From the NCBI GenBank assembly GCA_964600385.1, contig CAZRJC010000007.1, positions 1 to 64,000 of the forward strand: 64,000 bases of DNA, written 5' to 3'. The position numbers and the translations under genes were made by a program. Positions 53,197-60,497 of this stretch are shown one piece after another. This stretch comes from DMER64 sp964600385 (lineage in GTDB: Bacteria; Bacteroidota; Bacteroidia; Bacteroidales; UBA932). Every line of letters starts with the position of its first letter. Position 1 is the first letter of the stretch. A model generated the notes under the pieces. It saw nothing but the letters and a program-made list of their open reading frames with translations. It made no database searches and had not been told where the DNA came from.

Positions 53197-54239
53197 GCTA
53201 CTATCTTGCAGACCAGTTCCGTCAGCAACTCACCATCTGTGGCTTCGCCGCGGTTAGACGATTTGTACAAATTATCGTACCGGCCCAAAAGTTCAATCAC
53301 GTTTAATGTTCTTTTAAAAGAATAATTTCGCGCAGCGGTTGCAATTTCCTTTAAAAAATAAAAATTACCTCCCATTTCCCTCCCTATTTCTTCGGGAGAA
53401 AGGGATGGATTCTCCATTCTCACGGCATGATACCTGAGTATGCGCGAAAAATGCGTATACATGAGACTTATCAGCATCACCAGGGGATATTTCTTATCGT
53501 TGTCGGAATAATATGAAATAATTGGCTGGATCATGGCAAAGTTTCTTTCTGAAATATACCGGAACAATGTAAACGGGCTGTAATCTCTGTTCACCCCGAC
53601 TGACCGTTCCACGGTATCGGTGGTCACGGTATCGGTTCCCTGGGGCATAAGAAGGAACAATTTATCCAATTCCATGGCAATGCGCTGAAGATCGGTTCCC
53701 AGAAAGTCAGCCATCATTCCGGCGGCCTGAGGTTCAATCTTATATTTCATTTCCCCGAGGTAAGCAGTTATCCAGTTCGCCACTTCGTAATCTCTCAGGG
53801 AATTGGACTCCAGTACTTCACATACCTTTTGGGCCGCACTCCAAAAGGAACTCCTCTTGTCAACGGATTTGCCCATAAAACAGAGCACAAGAACTGTAGA
53901 GGGATTGACAGCCTTAAAATAATGGACAAACAACTCAAATCCTTTCATCTGTTGAGCCTCACGCACAATAACCACCTGTCGGTCTGCCATCATGGGATAC
54001 CTTCTTGCATTGTCAATTACCTGAGCGGCAGTCACGGCATTTCCGTAGAGAATAAGCTGATTGAACGCTTTCTGGTCTTCGGGCAGGGCATGTTCGGCTA
54101 TATAAGAACTGAGTTTGTCTACATAGAAAGACTCCTCGCCCATCAACAGATAACAAGGTTTGTAATTTCCGGACTGCAGATCAGATAATATCCGCTTGTA
54201 TGCAGAAAAGGTGTCTTTTGTTGTTGTTTTTGCGGCCAT
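53193..54239 (-). CDS. holA: DNA polymerase III subunit delta
   Basis: Clamp-loader subunit that opens the beta clamp; partner of DnaX at 8963. The 348-residue protein starts with the YKRILSDLQSGNYKPCYLLM segment and has GEESFYVDKLS, the DNARRYPMMADRQVVIVREA stretch and the VNRDYSPFTLFRYISERN block, typical of HolA. Overall similarity in this family is low, but the order and length fit. A -7 element lies just 4 nt before its ATG. Confidence 0.93.
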   Translation of the reverse strand: MAAKTTTKDTFSAYKRILSDLQSGNYKPCYLLMGEESFYVDKLSSYIAEHALPEDQKAFNQLILYGNAVTAAQVIDNARRYPMMADRQVVIVREAQQMKGFELFVHYFKAVNPSTVLVLCFMGKSVDKRSSFWSAAQKVCEVLESNSLRDYEVANWITAYLGEMKYKIEPQAAGMMADFLGTDLQRIAMELDKLFLLMPQGTDTVTTDTVERSVGVNRDYSPFTLFRYISERNFAMIQPIISYYSDNDKKYPLVMLISLMYTHFSRILRYHAVRMENPSLSPEEIGREMGGNFYFLKEIATAARNYSFKRTLNVIELLGRYDNLYKSSNRGEATDGELLTELVCKIVA

Positions 54240-54243
54240 GCAG

Positions 54244-54251
54244 CAAAATTA
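54244..54251 (-). promoter_or_regulatory. -7 element for holA, 4 nt before the ATG
   Basis: On the minus strand TAATTTTG (54251-54244) fits TAnnTTTG and ends 4 nt before the holA ATG at 54239, again predicting a leaderless mRNA. Confidence 0.5.
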
Positions 54252-54265
54252 AGCAATCCACCCGA

Positions 54266-54553
54266 CTAATCTTTAAAAAGCGATCCGATTTTGGAAAAGC
54301 CCTCTTTAAAGGATTCGCTTGCAGACTGAAAAGCGCTTTTAATCTCGTCCCAGTTTTCTTCAGAGGCGTTCATCAGCCTATCATACCTGGCCTTCAATTC
54401 ATCTTTCTTTTCTTTCAGCTCTGCTATTCTTTCTTCATACTCGGCTCTTATCTTGCCGGTTGTTTTGTCTTTTTCTGCTTCAAGACGGTCAATCCTGGCA
54501 AAAATCTCATCAATGCTTTTCTTTGCATTTTTTTTGAATTGTTCTCTGTCCAT
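54266..54553 (-). CDS. Small coiled-coil protein, stress-response-like
   Basis: A 95-residue, highly charged protein predicted to be nearly all helix: long stretches of Lys/Glu/Arg with regular hydrophobic spacing (for example RIAELKEKKDELKARYDRL). The end, SFKEGFSKIGSLFKD, is amphipathic. It resembles the small sll1863-type stress proteins in layout; that is an inference from composition. It lies 26 bp upstream of holA on the same strand. Confidence 0.7.
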   Translation of the reverse strand: MDREQFKKNAKKSIDEIFARIDRLEAEKDKTTGKIRAEYEERIAELKEKKDELKARYDRLMNASEENWDEIKSAFQSASESFKEGFSKIGSLFKD

Positions 54554-54580
54554 AGTAATGTTATTTGTGTAAATATAACA

Positions 54581-54588
54581 TATCTTTG
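54581..54588 (+). promoter_or_regulatory. -7 element 7 nt before the HsdR-N-like gene
   Basis: TATCTTTG fits TAnnTTTG and ends 7 nt before the ATG at 54596. The candidate TTG at 54565-54567 is only 13 bp away, too close for a standard -33. Confidence 0.5.
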
Positions 54589-54595
54589 GAATCTT

Positions 54596-55003
54596 ATGAA
54601 CGATCCGAATCTAATCTATTGTCTTGTAAGGAAGAAATGGATTGTACGAACACCCGAAGAAGAAGTTCGCCAGAATATGATCCGTCACCTTCATCTTGTT
54701 TGCGGTGCTCCGCTACACCTGATGACCTGTGAATACCCTATTGAGTTAAACGGGAAATCCTTCCGGGCAGATTTGGTGCTTCACGACCGGCACGCCAGTC
54801 CGCTGATACTGGCTGAATTCAAAGCTCCGCAAGTAGCTTTGGGATCCAATGCGCTCGACCAGCTAAAACGCTATAATACAGTACTTCTGGCACCTTACCT
54901 GTTAATAGGGAATAACCGTCAGACCTACTTCTGCAAATTCAACTCTAACAGTCAGTCTTACGAATTTCTTAACGAAATACCATCTTTCGAACAGCTTTTA
55001 TAG
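54596..55003 (+). CDS. HsdR-N-like PD-(D/E)xK nuclease domain protein
   Basis: A 135-residue stand-alone protein similar to the N-terminal nuclease domain of type I restriction HsdR. The PD-(D/E)xK core is visible: Glu22 (EEEVRQ), Asp59 (KSFRADLVL), Glu74 and Lys76 (LILAEFKAPQVAL). It has none of the helicase or specificity parts of a restriction system, and no hsdM or hsdS is near. The ATG at 54596 is used; a longer open frame from 54200 runs antisense through the coiled-coil gene and is rejected. Function unknown; a repair or processing nuclease is possible. Confidence 0.8.
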   Translation: MNDPNLIYCLVRKKWIVRTPEEEVRQNMIRHLHLVCGAPLHLMTCEYPIELNGKSFRADLVLHDRHASPLILAEFKAPQVALGSNALDQLKRYNTVLLAPYLLIGNNRQTYFCKFNSNSQSYEFLNEIPSFEQLL

Positions 55004-55011
55004 TACTTTTG
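55004..55011 (+). promoter_or_regulatory. -7 element for cca, 4 nt before the ATG
   Basis: TACTTTTG fits TAnnTTTG exactly, overlaps the stop region of the preceding gene and ends 4 nt before the ATG at 55016. Confidence 0.55.
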
Positions 55012-55015
55012 CGGA

Positions 55016-56419
55016 ATGAAATCGCCCCTGAGATTTAAAATTTTCGGTATAGTCGCCCGACAAGCCGCTATTTTAGGAGTTCGTGCTTTTGTAATAGGTG
55101 GATATGTACGGGACTTCTTTCTTGGCCGTCCATGCACAGATATCGACATAGTAGTGGAGGGCAGCGGTATTGAGCTGGCCAATGCAGTGGCCCGGGAACT
55201 GGGGGTGAAGACTACCGTTTTCAAGAATTTTGGTACCGCCATGCTCAGATACAGGGGGCTGGAAGTGGAATTTGTGGGAGCCCGCAAAGAATCCTACAGA
55301 CAGGACTCGCGTAAACCGTTAGTTGAGGACGGATCTATTGAAGACGACCAGAAGAGGCGGGATTTCACAGTCAACGCCATGGCCTTTAGCCTGCAGGCAC
55401 ATGATTACGGAGAAGTCATAGATCCTTTCAACGGGTTGCAGGATCTTCAGGATAAAATAATGCGCACTCCGCTTGACCCCGATGTCACTTACAGCGATGA
55501 CCCGCTGCGAATGATCAGAGCTATTCGTTTCGCAACTCAGTTAGGCTTCTCCATCGAAAAAAATTCCTTTGAATCCATTAAACGGAATGCCTCACGGATA
55601 AGCATCGTTTCCCAGGAGAGGATCACAGATGAATTGCAAAAGATCATGGCGGCTGACAAACCCTCAACAGGTTTTGTATTGCTGGAAAAATCGGGATTGC
55701 TTAAAATTATCCTGCCGCAGCTGGCTCACCTGAAAGGTGTTGAAACGATGGAAGGAAAAGGCCACAAGGAAAATTTCAGTCATACTTTAAAAGTTCTTGA
55801 CAACGTAGCCGCTCAAAGTAATAATATATGGCTCCGATGGGCCGCGCTATTGCATGATATTGGCAAACCGGCCAGCAAACAATATCAGCCCCAGGCAGGA
55901 TGGACTTTCCACGGACATGAGTTTTTAGGAAGTAAAATGATCCTGCCAGTTTTCCGGCAACTTAAACTTCCTTTAACAGAAGAGATGCGGTATGTCCGGA
56001 AAATGGTATTGCTTCATCTCAGGCCTATTGCTCTGGTTAACGAGGTAAGCGATTCCGGTGTACGCCGGCTGCTTTTTGATGCCGGAGATGATATAGATGA
56101 CCTCATGCTTTTATGCAGGGCCGACATTACTTCCAAAAATGAAGCAACGGTCCGCAAGCACATGGATAATTTCGAGCGGGTCAGGCAGAAACTGGTGGAA
56201 GTGGAGGAAAAAGACGCAATCCGCAATTTTCAGCCCCCTGTATCAGGCGAGCTGATCATGAGCACATACGGACTTAAACCATGTAAGGAAGTCGGTCTGA
56301 TTAAGGATTACATAAAAGAGGCTATTCTTGACGGGAGAATAGGCAATAATCTCAGCCAGGCACTTGAATTAATGCAGGAACGGGCCAAAGAGCTCGGTCT
56401 TACTCGACAAGATGCATAA
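55016..56419 (+). CDS. cca: CCA tRNA nucleotidyltransferase / poly(A) polymerase family, with HD domain
   Basis: A 467-residue class II nucleotidyltransferase. The catalytic motif is GGYVRDFFLGRPCTDIDIVV (metal Asp pair), followed by RRDFTVNAMAFSL and DPLRMIRAIRFATQLGF. A C-terminal HD domain (RWAALLHDIGKPASK, about residue 278) is present. The two tRNAs in the window lack an encoded CCA, so this activity is needed; a poly(A) polymerase role cannot be excluded from sequence. Its end overlaps the convergent folE by 20 bp. Confidence 0.93.
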   Translation: MKSPLRFKIFGIVARQAAILGVRAFVIGGYVRDFFLGRPCTDIDIVVEGSGIELANAVARELGVKTTVFKNFGTAMLRYRGLEVEFVGARKESYRQDSRKPLVEDGSIEDDQKRRDFTVNAMAFSLQAHDYGEVIDPFNGLQDLQDKIMRTPLDPDVTYSDDPLRMIRAIRFATQLGFSIEKNSFESIKRNASRISIVSQERITDELQKIMAADKPSTGFVLLEKSGLLKIILPQLAHLKGVETMEGKGHKENFSHTLKVLDNVAAQSNNIWLRWAALLHDIGKPASKQYQPQAGWTFHGHEFLGSKMILPVFRQLKLPLTEEMRYVRKMVLLHLRPIALVNEVSDSGVRRLLFDAGDDIDDLMLLCRADITSKNEATVRKHMDNFERVRQKLVEVEEKDAIRNFQPPVSGELIMSTYGLKPCKEVGLIKDYIKEAILDGRIGNNLSQALELMQERAKELGLTRQDA

Positions 56420-56987
56420 ACTCTTCACGGGTACGCATATCTTTTAGAAACGCACCGGTAAAAGCGGATGTCACCATCTTTGAATGTTGCTTCTCTACAC
56501 CCCGTATCTGCATGCACATATGTTCCGCCTCAATAATCACTGCTACTCCCAATGGATTTAAAGTCTGCTGGATACAATCCCTTATCTGTACGGTAAGCCG
56601 TTCCTGAATCTGCAGGCGACGGGCAAATGTTTCTACTACGCGGACAATTTTGCTCACCCCGGTAATATAGCCGTTTGGAATATAACCTACATGTGCTTTC
56701 CCATAAAATGGCAACATGTGATGTTCGCACATTGAATACACTTCAATATCCTTAACAAGAACTATCTGTTGGTATTCTTCCTTAAAACGGGCTGAGTTTA
56801 ATATGGCGGCGGGATCTTCACGATATCCCTTTGTCAGGAACTGCATGGCTTTTGCAACACGCACGGGAGTTTTTAAGAGGCCTTCCCGTTCCGGATCCTC
56901 CCCCATCAGTTGGAGTATGGCTTTGTAATGCCCGGCAAGTTTTTCGGTAACTTCTGGAGAGTAATTATCTTCCTTTCTGTATGACAT
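56400..56987 (-). CDS. folE: GTP cyclohydrolase I
   Basis: First enzyme of folate (and pterin) synthesis. The 195-residue protein shows the zinc and active-site block YSMCEHHMLPFYGKAHVGY and the second zinc Cys in EAEHMCMQIRG, with RLQIQERLTVQI in between. The ATG at 56987 is used; 19 further in-frame codons upstream (to 57044) look like leader and cover the -7 element. It converges with cca. Confidence 0.96.
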   Translation of the reverse strand: MSYRKEDNYSPEVTEKLAGHYKAILQLMGEDPEREGLLKTPVRVAKAMQFLTKGYREDPAAILNSARFKEEYQQIVLVKDIEVYSMCEHHMLPFYGKAHVGYIPNGYITGVSKIVRVVETFARRLQIQERLTVQIRDCIQQTLNPLGVAVIIEAEHMCMQIRGVEKQHSKMVTSAFTGAFLKDMRTREEFMHLVE

Positions 56988-57010
56988 AATGCTTGGAATG
57001 AAATTTGCGT

Positions 57011-57018
57011 CAAAAATA
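57011..57018 (-). promoter_or_regulatory. -7 element for folE
   Basis: On the minus strand TATTTTTG (57018-57011) fits TAnnTTTG and ends 23 nt before the folE ATG at 56987. Its position supports the shorter folE start. Confidence 0.5.
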
Positions 57019-57100
57019 CGAAAAAAAACGAGTATGCCTGACATCCTTAAACTTTAGGCCTGCGGCGTAGTCAAAGCATTTATTTCGTACATTCGCACTC

Positions 57101-57814
57101 ATGGAAAAAGAAGCTATTATCAAAATCAAAGGTATCAGGAAAATCTACCAGGTAGGGAATCAGGAAGTACGCGCACTAAACGGCGTTGACCTGACTATTT
57201 ATAAAAATGAATACGTGGCCATTATGGGGCCCTCAGGATCCGGGAAATCTACCCTCATGAACCTGTTGGGATGCCTGGACACGCCCACCAGTGGGACTTA
57301 TATTCTGAACGATACCGATGTTAGTCAGATGCGTGATGATCAACTGGCAGAAGTTAGAAACAAAGAAATTGGCTTTGTTTTCCAGTCTTTTAACCTTCTT
57401 CCGCGTTACGATGCCCTCAACAATGTTGCGCTGCCGCTGATATATGCAGGAATACCAAAGTTAAAAAGGGAAGAAGTGGCAAAGAACGCCCTCATGAACG
57501 TAGATCTTGGCGATCGGATGGAGCACAAGCCCAATGAGCTGTCCGGAGGCCAGAAACAACGTGTTGCCGTTGCCCGCGCAATGGTTAACAACCCCTCCAT
57601 TATTCTGGCTGACGAACCTACCGGTAACCTCGACACTAAAACTTCTGTGGACATCATGTCTCTTTTCGAAGAAGTATACGCAAAAGGAAATACAATTATT
57701 GTAGTAACCCACGAAGAAGATATATCGCATTACGCACGGCGGATTGTTCGCTTGCGCGATGGACTTATTGAAAGCGATGAAATTAATCCCCATCCGGTTC
57801 TTGAAAAGAAATGA
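57101..57814 (+). CDS. MacB/LolD-type ABC transporter ATPase
   Basis: A 237-residue ATPase. Walker A GPSGSGKSTLMNLLG, Q-loop FVFQSFNLLP, signature NELSGGQKQRVAVARAM, Walker B IILADEPTGNLDTKTS and the H-loop VTHEE place it firmly in the MacB/LolD/FtsE-like class that works with four-helix permeases. No permease is adjacent; the ATPase-less MacB permease at 1880 is the only matching permease in the window. It is linked by an ATGA overlap to the adenosyltransferase gene. A TACATTCG at 57088-57095 is an imperfect -7 element. Confidence 0.93.
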   Translation: MEKEAIIKIKGIRKIYQVGNQEVRALNGVDLTIYKNEYVAIMGPSGSGKSTLMNLLGCLDTPTSGTYILNDTDVSQMRDDQLAEVRNKEIGFVFQSFNLLPRYDALNNVALPLIYAGIPKLKREEVAKNALMNVDLGDRMEHKPNELSGGQKQRVAVARAMVNNPSIILADEPTGNLDTKTSVDIMSLFEEVYAKGNTIIVVTHEEDISHYARRIVRLRDGLIESDEINPHPVLEKK

Positions 57815-58362
57815 GTAATGTATACACCCGAAAAGGAGATGACGGCACGACATCTCTTGCGGGAGGTACAAGGGTTTCCAAGACACACCCCCGCATTGCG
57901 GCATACGGAAAAGCAGACGAGCTTATTTCGTGGATTGGCGTTGTGAGAAGCTACCTTACCCTTCCTGAGTATACAGATCTTTCCGGGCTCAATGAAACTT
58001 TTTTATCAATTCAATCCCGGCTAATGACTATTGCCGGCCTGCTTGCTACCGAAACCCCCGACCCAAAATGGGCCGCCACTTTAGCTGAAGACACCACCCG
58101 CCTGGAAGCATCCATTGATGAAATCCAACTTCATATACCTGCTTTTAAATCATTTATTCTTCCCGGCAGCCCCTCTGTCTCTGCCTTCACCCATGTGGCA
58201 CGCACCGTATGCAGAGAGACCGAACGGTTGGTTGCGGCTCTTGGCCCAGATATTGTATTCCCGGAAGTTATCATATATCTGAATCGTCTTTCCGATTATC
58301 TATTTGTACTTGCACGCTATATATGTACCAATACAGGTAGTAAAGAAGACATTTTTTTATAA
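57811..58362 (+). CDS. Cob(I)alamin adenosyltransferase, PduO type
   Basis: Makes adenosylcobalamin from cob(I)alamin and ATP. The 183-residue protein starts with the ATP-binding segment YTRKGDDGTTSLAGGTRVSK. The RTVCRETERLV and LNRLSDYLFVLARY blocks, which hold the catalytic Arg and Asp residues, are intact. It overlaps the ATPase gene by 4 nt. No cobalamin riboswitch is visible and no other B12 gene is near. Confidence 0.96.
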   Translation: MSNVYTRKGDDGTTSLAGGTRVSKTHPRIAAYGKADELISWIGVVRSYLTLPEYTDLSGLNETFLSIQSRLMTIAGLLATETPDPKWAATLAEDTTRLEASIDEIQLHIPAFKSFILPGSPSVSAFTHVARTVCRETERLVAALGPDIVFPEVIIYLNRLSDYLFVLARYICTNTGSKEDIFL

Positions 58363-58367
58363 CTTTG
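58360..58367 (+). promoter_or_regulatory. -7 element for the small DUF2795-like gene
   Basis: TAACTTTG fits TAnnTTTG, overlaps the stop codon of the adenosyltransferase gene and ends 27 nt before the ATG at 58395. No TTG at -33. Confidence 0.5.
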
Positions 58368-58394
58368 CACACATTTTTAAAAATTTATGCATCA

Positions 58395-58616
58395 ATGTAT
58401 TGGACACTTGAACTGGCTTCTAAACTAGAAGATGCTCCCTGGCCCGCAACCAAGGAGGAATTGATTGACTATGCAACACGCTCAGGAGCTCCACTTGAAG
58501 TAATTGAAAACTTGTCTGACCTGGAAGATGACGGAGAAGTCTATGACAGTATAGAAGATATCTGGCCGGACTACCCCAGTAAAGAAGACTTCTTCTTCAA
58601 TGAAGACGAATACTAA
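58395..58616 (+). CDS. Small acidic DUF2795-like protein
   Basis: A 73-residue protein. The part WTLELASKLEDAPWPATKEE and LIDYATRSGAPLEVIENL resembles the DUF2795 fold (short helical domain). A very acidic tail (SIEDIWPDYPSKEDFFFNEDEY) follows. Similar small proteins accompany this adenosyltransferase in related genomes, as far as I recall. No function is known. The ATG at 58395 is chosen over 58365 because the latter lies within the -7 element. Confidence 0.75.
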   Translation: MYWTLELASKLEDAPWPATKEELIDYATRSGAPLEVIENLSDLEDDGEVYDSIEDIWPDYPSKEDFFFNEDEY

Positions 58617-58625
58617 TAATATTAA

Positions 58626-59978
58626 ATGAATATCATAATTGCAGGTGCCGGTGAAGTCGGGTTCCACCTCGCCAAAATGTTATCAGGTGAGAATCATCAG
58701 ATAACCATTATTGACCGGGATGAACTTCGACTTAATCAGATTGCCGAAACTTCAGATGTGGTTCCCATTTCCGGGATTCCTACTTCTGTTGCCACGCTTG
58801 AAAGAGCCGGCATTAGCAGATGTGACTTGTTTATTGCCGTGAGTCCTGCAGACGCCCAGGATGTTAATATTGTAAGTGCACTTTTAGCCAAGCAAATGGG
58901 TGCAAAACGTGTAACAGCCCGCATCAATAACAACGAATACCTGAAAAATGAAAACCGGGTTATTTTCACAGAACTCGGTATAGACCTGCTATTCTATCCC
59001 GAACGCATAGCGTCGCATGAAATACTCGACTTGCTCAAGCAATCGGGCACATCCGAGTTTATGGACTTTTCCGGTGGAAGATTGCAGCTGATTGTGCTCA
59101 AACTGCTGGAAGGTTCATATATTGTAGACAAGAGTCTGCTCCAGGTTTCCGAGGAAAATGGAGGGGATTTGCCATACAGGGCTGTTGCCATAGCACGGGA
59201 AGGCAATACCATAATTCCGAGAAGGGATACAGTATTTAAATTACAGGATCTTGTATTCATCATAACAAAAAGAGAAGCCGCCCATGCTGCTATGGTTCTG
59301 ACCGGAAAAGACAACGTGGTAGTGAAAAATCTGATGATCATGGGAGGCGGCAGAGTGGGTGAAATGGTGGCTCACAGTATGGAAAACCGGATAGAAAAAG
59401 TCTGCGTGGTAGAGCTGGACCGCAAACGTTGTCAGGAACTGACCGAATCGCTGCCCCGTTCTTTGATTATTAACGGTGATGCCCGCAATACAGACTTGCT
59501 CATGGAAGAGAACTTGCCTCATATGGACGCTTTTGTTGCAGTAACATCAAGCGCCGAGGCAAATATTCTTTCCTGTATGGCTGCCAAACGAGTGGGAGTA
59601 AAGAAGACCATAGCTCAGGTTGAAAATCTGGATTACATCAAATTGGCCGAAAGCGTCGGCGTAGATGCCACGATTAATAAAAAACTCATAACCGCCAGCC
59701 GTATTTTCCGTTTCACGATGACCGGAGACGTGCCTTCAATGAAATGCCTGAACGGATCCGATGCTGAGGTTCTCGAATTCATTGCCAAACCAAGAAGCCT
59801 GGCAACACTAAAAAAAGTAAGGGATCTGGGATTCCCCAAAGATGCTATCATTGGGGGTATCACCAGAGGGAACAGCAGTATTATAGTTCGAGGCGATACG
59901 GAAATTAAACCGTATGACCGGGTAGTTGTTTTCTCGCTACCTTCTGCGCTACAGACTATCCACAAGTTTTTTGTTTAG
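58626..59978 (+). CDS. trkA: Trk potassium uptake regulatory subunit TrkA
   Basis: Peripheral NAD(H)-binding subunit that gates a TrkH/TrkG potassium channel. The 450-residue protein has two RCK-N plus RCK-C units: the first Rossmann loop is IIIAGAGEVGFHLAKML (residues 3-19) and the second is LMIMGGGRVGEMVAHSM (about 237). No trkH is found in the window; the following genes are convergent AraC-type regulators. Its 3' end overlaps the first of them by 23 bp. Confidence 0.95.
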   Translation: MNIIIAGAGEVGFHLAKMLSGENHQITIIDRDELRLNQIAETSDVVPISGIPTSVATLERAGISRCDLFIAVSPADAQDVNIVSALLAKQMGAKRVTARINNNEYLKNENRVIFTELGIDLLFYPERIASHEILDLLKQSGTSEFMDFSGGRLQLIVLKLLEGSYIVDKSLLQVSEENGGDLPYRAVAIAREGNTIIPRRDTVFKLQDLVFIITKREAAHAAMVLTGKDNVVVKNLMIMGGGRVGEMVAHSMENRIEKVCVVELDRKRCQELTESLPRSLIINGDARNTDLLMEENLPHMDAFVAVTSSAEANILSCMAAKRVGVKKTIAQVENLDYIKLAESVGVDATINKKLITASRIFRFTMTGDVPSMKCLNGSDAEVLEFIAKPRSLATLKKVRDLGFPKDAIIGGITRGNSSIIVRGDTEIKPYDRVVVFSLPSALQTIHKFFV

Positions 59979-60432
59979 TTCGTTTCCACCTTTCAGACTT
60001 GAAAAACTGTCTTGGTGTCATACTCTCTTTGGCACTGAAGACCCTGGTAAAAGATCGCACTGAATTGAAACCGCATTGTATTGCCAGGTCTTCCAGATCT
60101 ATCGTATTTCCTTTTTCTTTTCTCATCAGCATCTTTGCTTCTTCAATACGGTACAGATTCACCCATTCGCAGAAGTTAATGCCATATACTTTGTGGATGG
60201 CCCTGGAAAGATACGAGCGATTTATATTAATGAGCGTGCAAAGCTTTTCAATGGTAATGTCCGGATCTTTGTAATACTTTTTCTTATCCATGAGATTACT
60301 CACTTTTATCACAATTTCTCCCGGGCTTTCCGGATAAGGATCTTTGATTTTCCTAAAAAGGTTAGGTTCCATAACCAGCCATCCCTCCGATTGCCGGTAA
60401 ATCCAGCTGAATAATTTATTTATTGCATTCAT
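59956..60432 (-). CDS. Short AraC-type HTH regulator
   Basis: About 158 residues, essentially only a linker and a C-terminal AraC DNA-binding domain (about 55-150) with two helix-turn-helix motifs: DITIEKLCTLININRSYLSR and IDLEDLAIQCGFNSVRSFTR, ending in FSAKESMTPRQFFK. It lacks the N-terminal membrane half present in its neighbour, so it may be a shortened paralogue. ATG at 60432 is preferred over the adjacent GTG at 60435. It lies 65 bp after the longer AraC gene on the same strand, with no promoter visible between them. Confidence 0.83.
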   Translation of the reverse strand: MNAINKLFSWIYRQSEGWLVMEPNLFRKIKDPYPESPGEIVIKVSNLMDKKKYYKDPDITIEKLCTLININRSYLSRAIHKVYGINFCEWVNLYRIEEAKMLMRKEKGNTIDLEDLAIQCGFNSVRSFTRVFSAKESMTPRQFFKSERWKRTKQKTCG

Positions 60433-60497
60433 CACTTGGTTGTTTTATGTAACTCTTTTTTTTGGATACGTGCAATGGGGTGCTGTGGTATAGATAC

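Noticed and set aside
54200..54595. Longer open frame that would extend the HsdR-N-like protein by 132 residues
   Set aside because: It runs antisense through the coiled-coil gene, and the TATCTTTG element at 54581 lies just before the ATG at 54596, which starts the conserved domain.
54596..55003. Remnant of a type I restriction system
   Set aside because: No hsdM, hsdS or helicase fragment nearby, and the short protein is a complete domain with intact catalytic residues, so a stand-alone gene fits better.
57700..57811. Cobalamin riboswitch for the adenosyltransferase gene
   Set aside because: The gene overlaps the ATPase gene by 4 nt and no B12-box-like sequence is seen.
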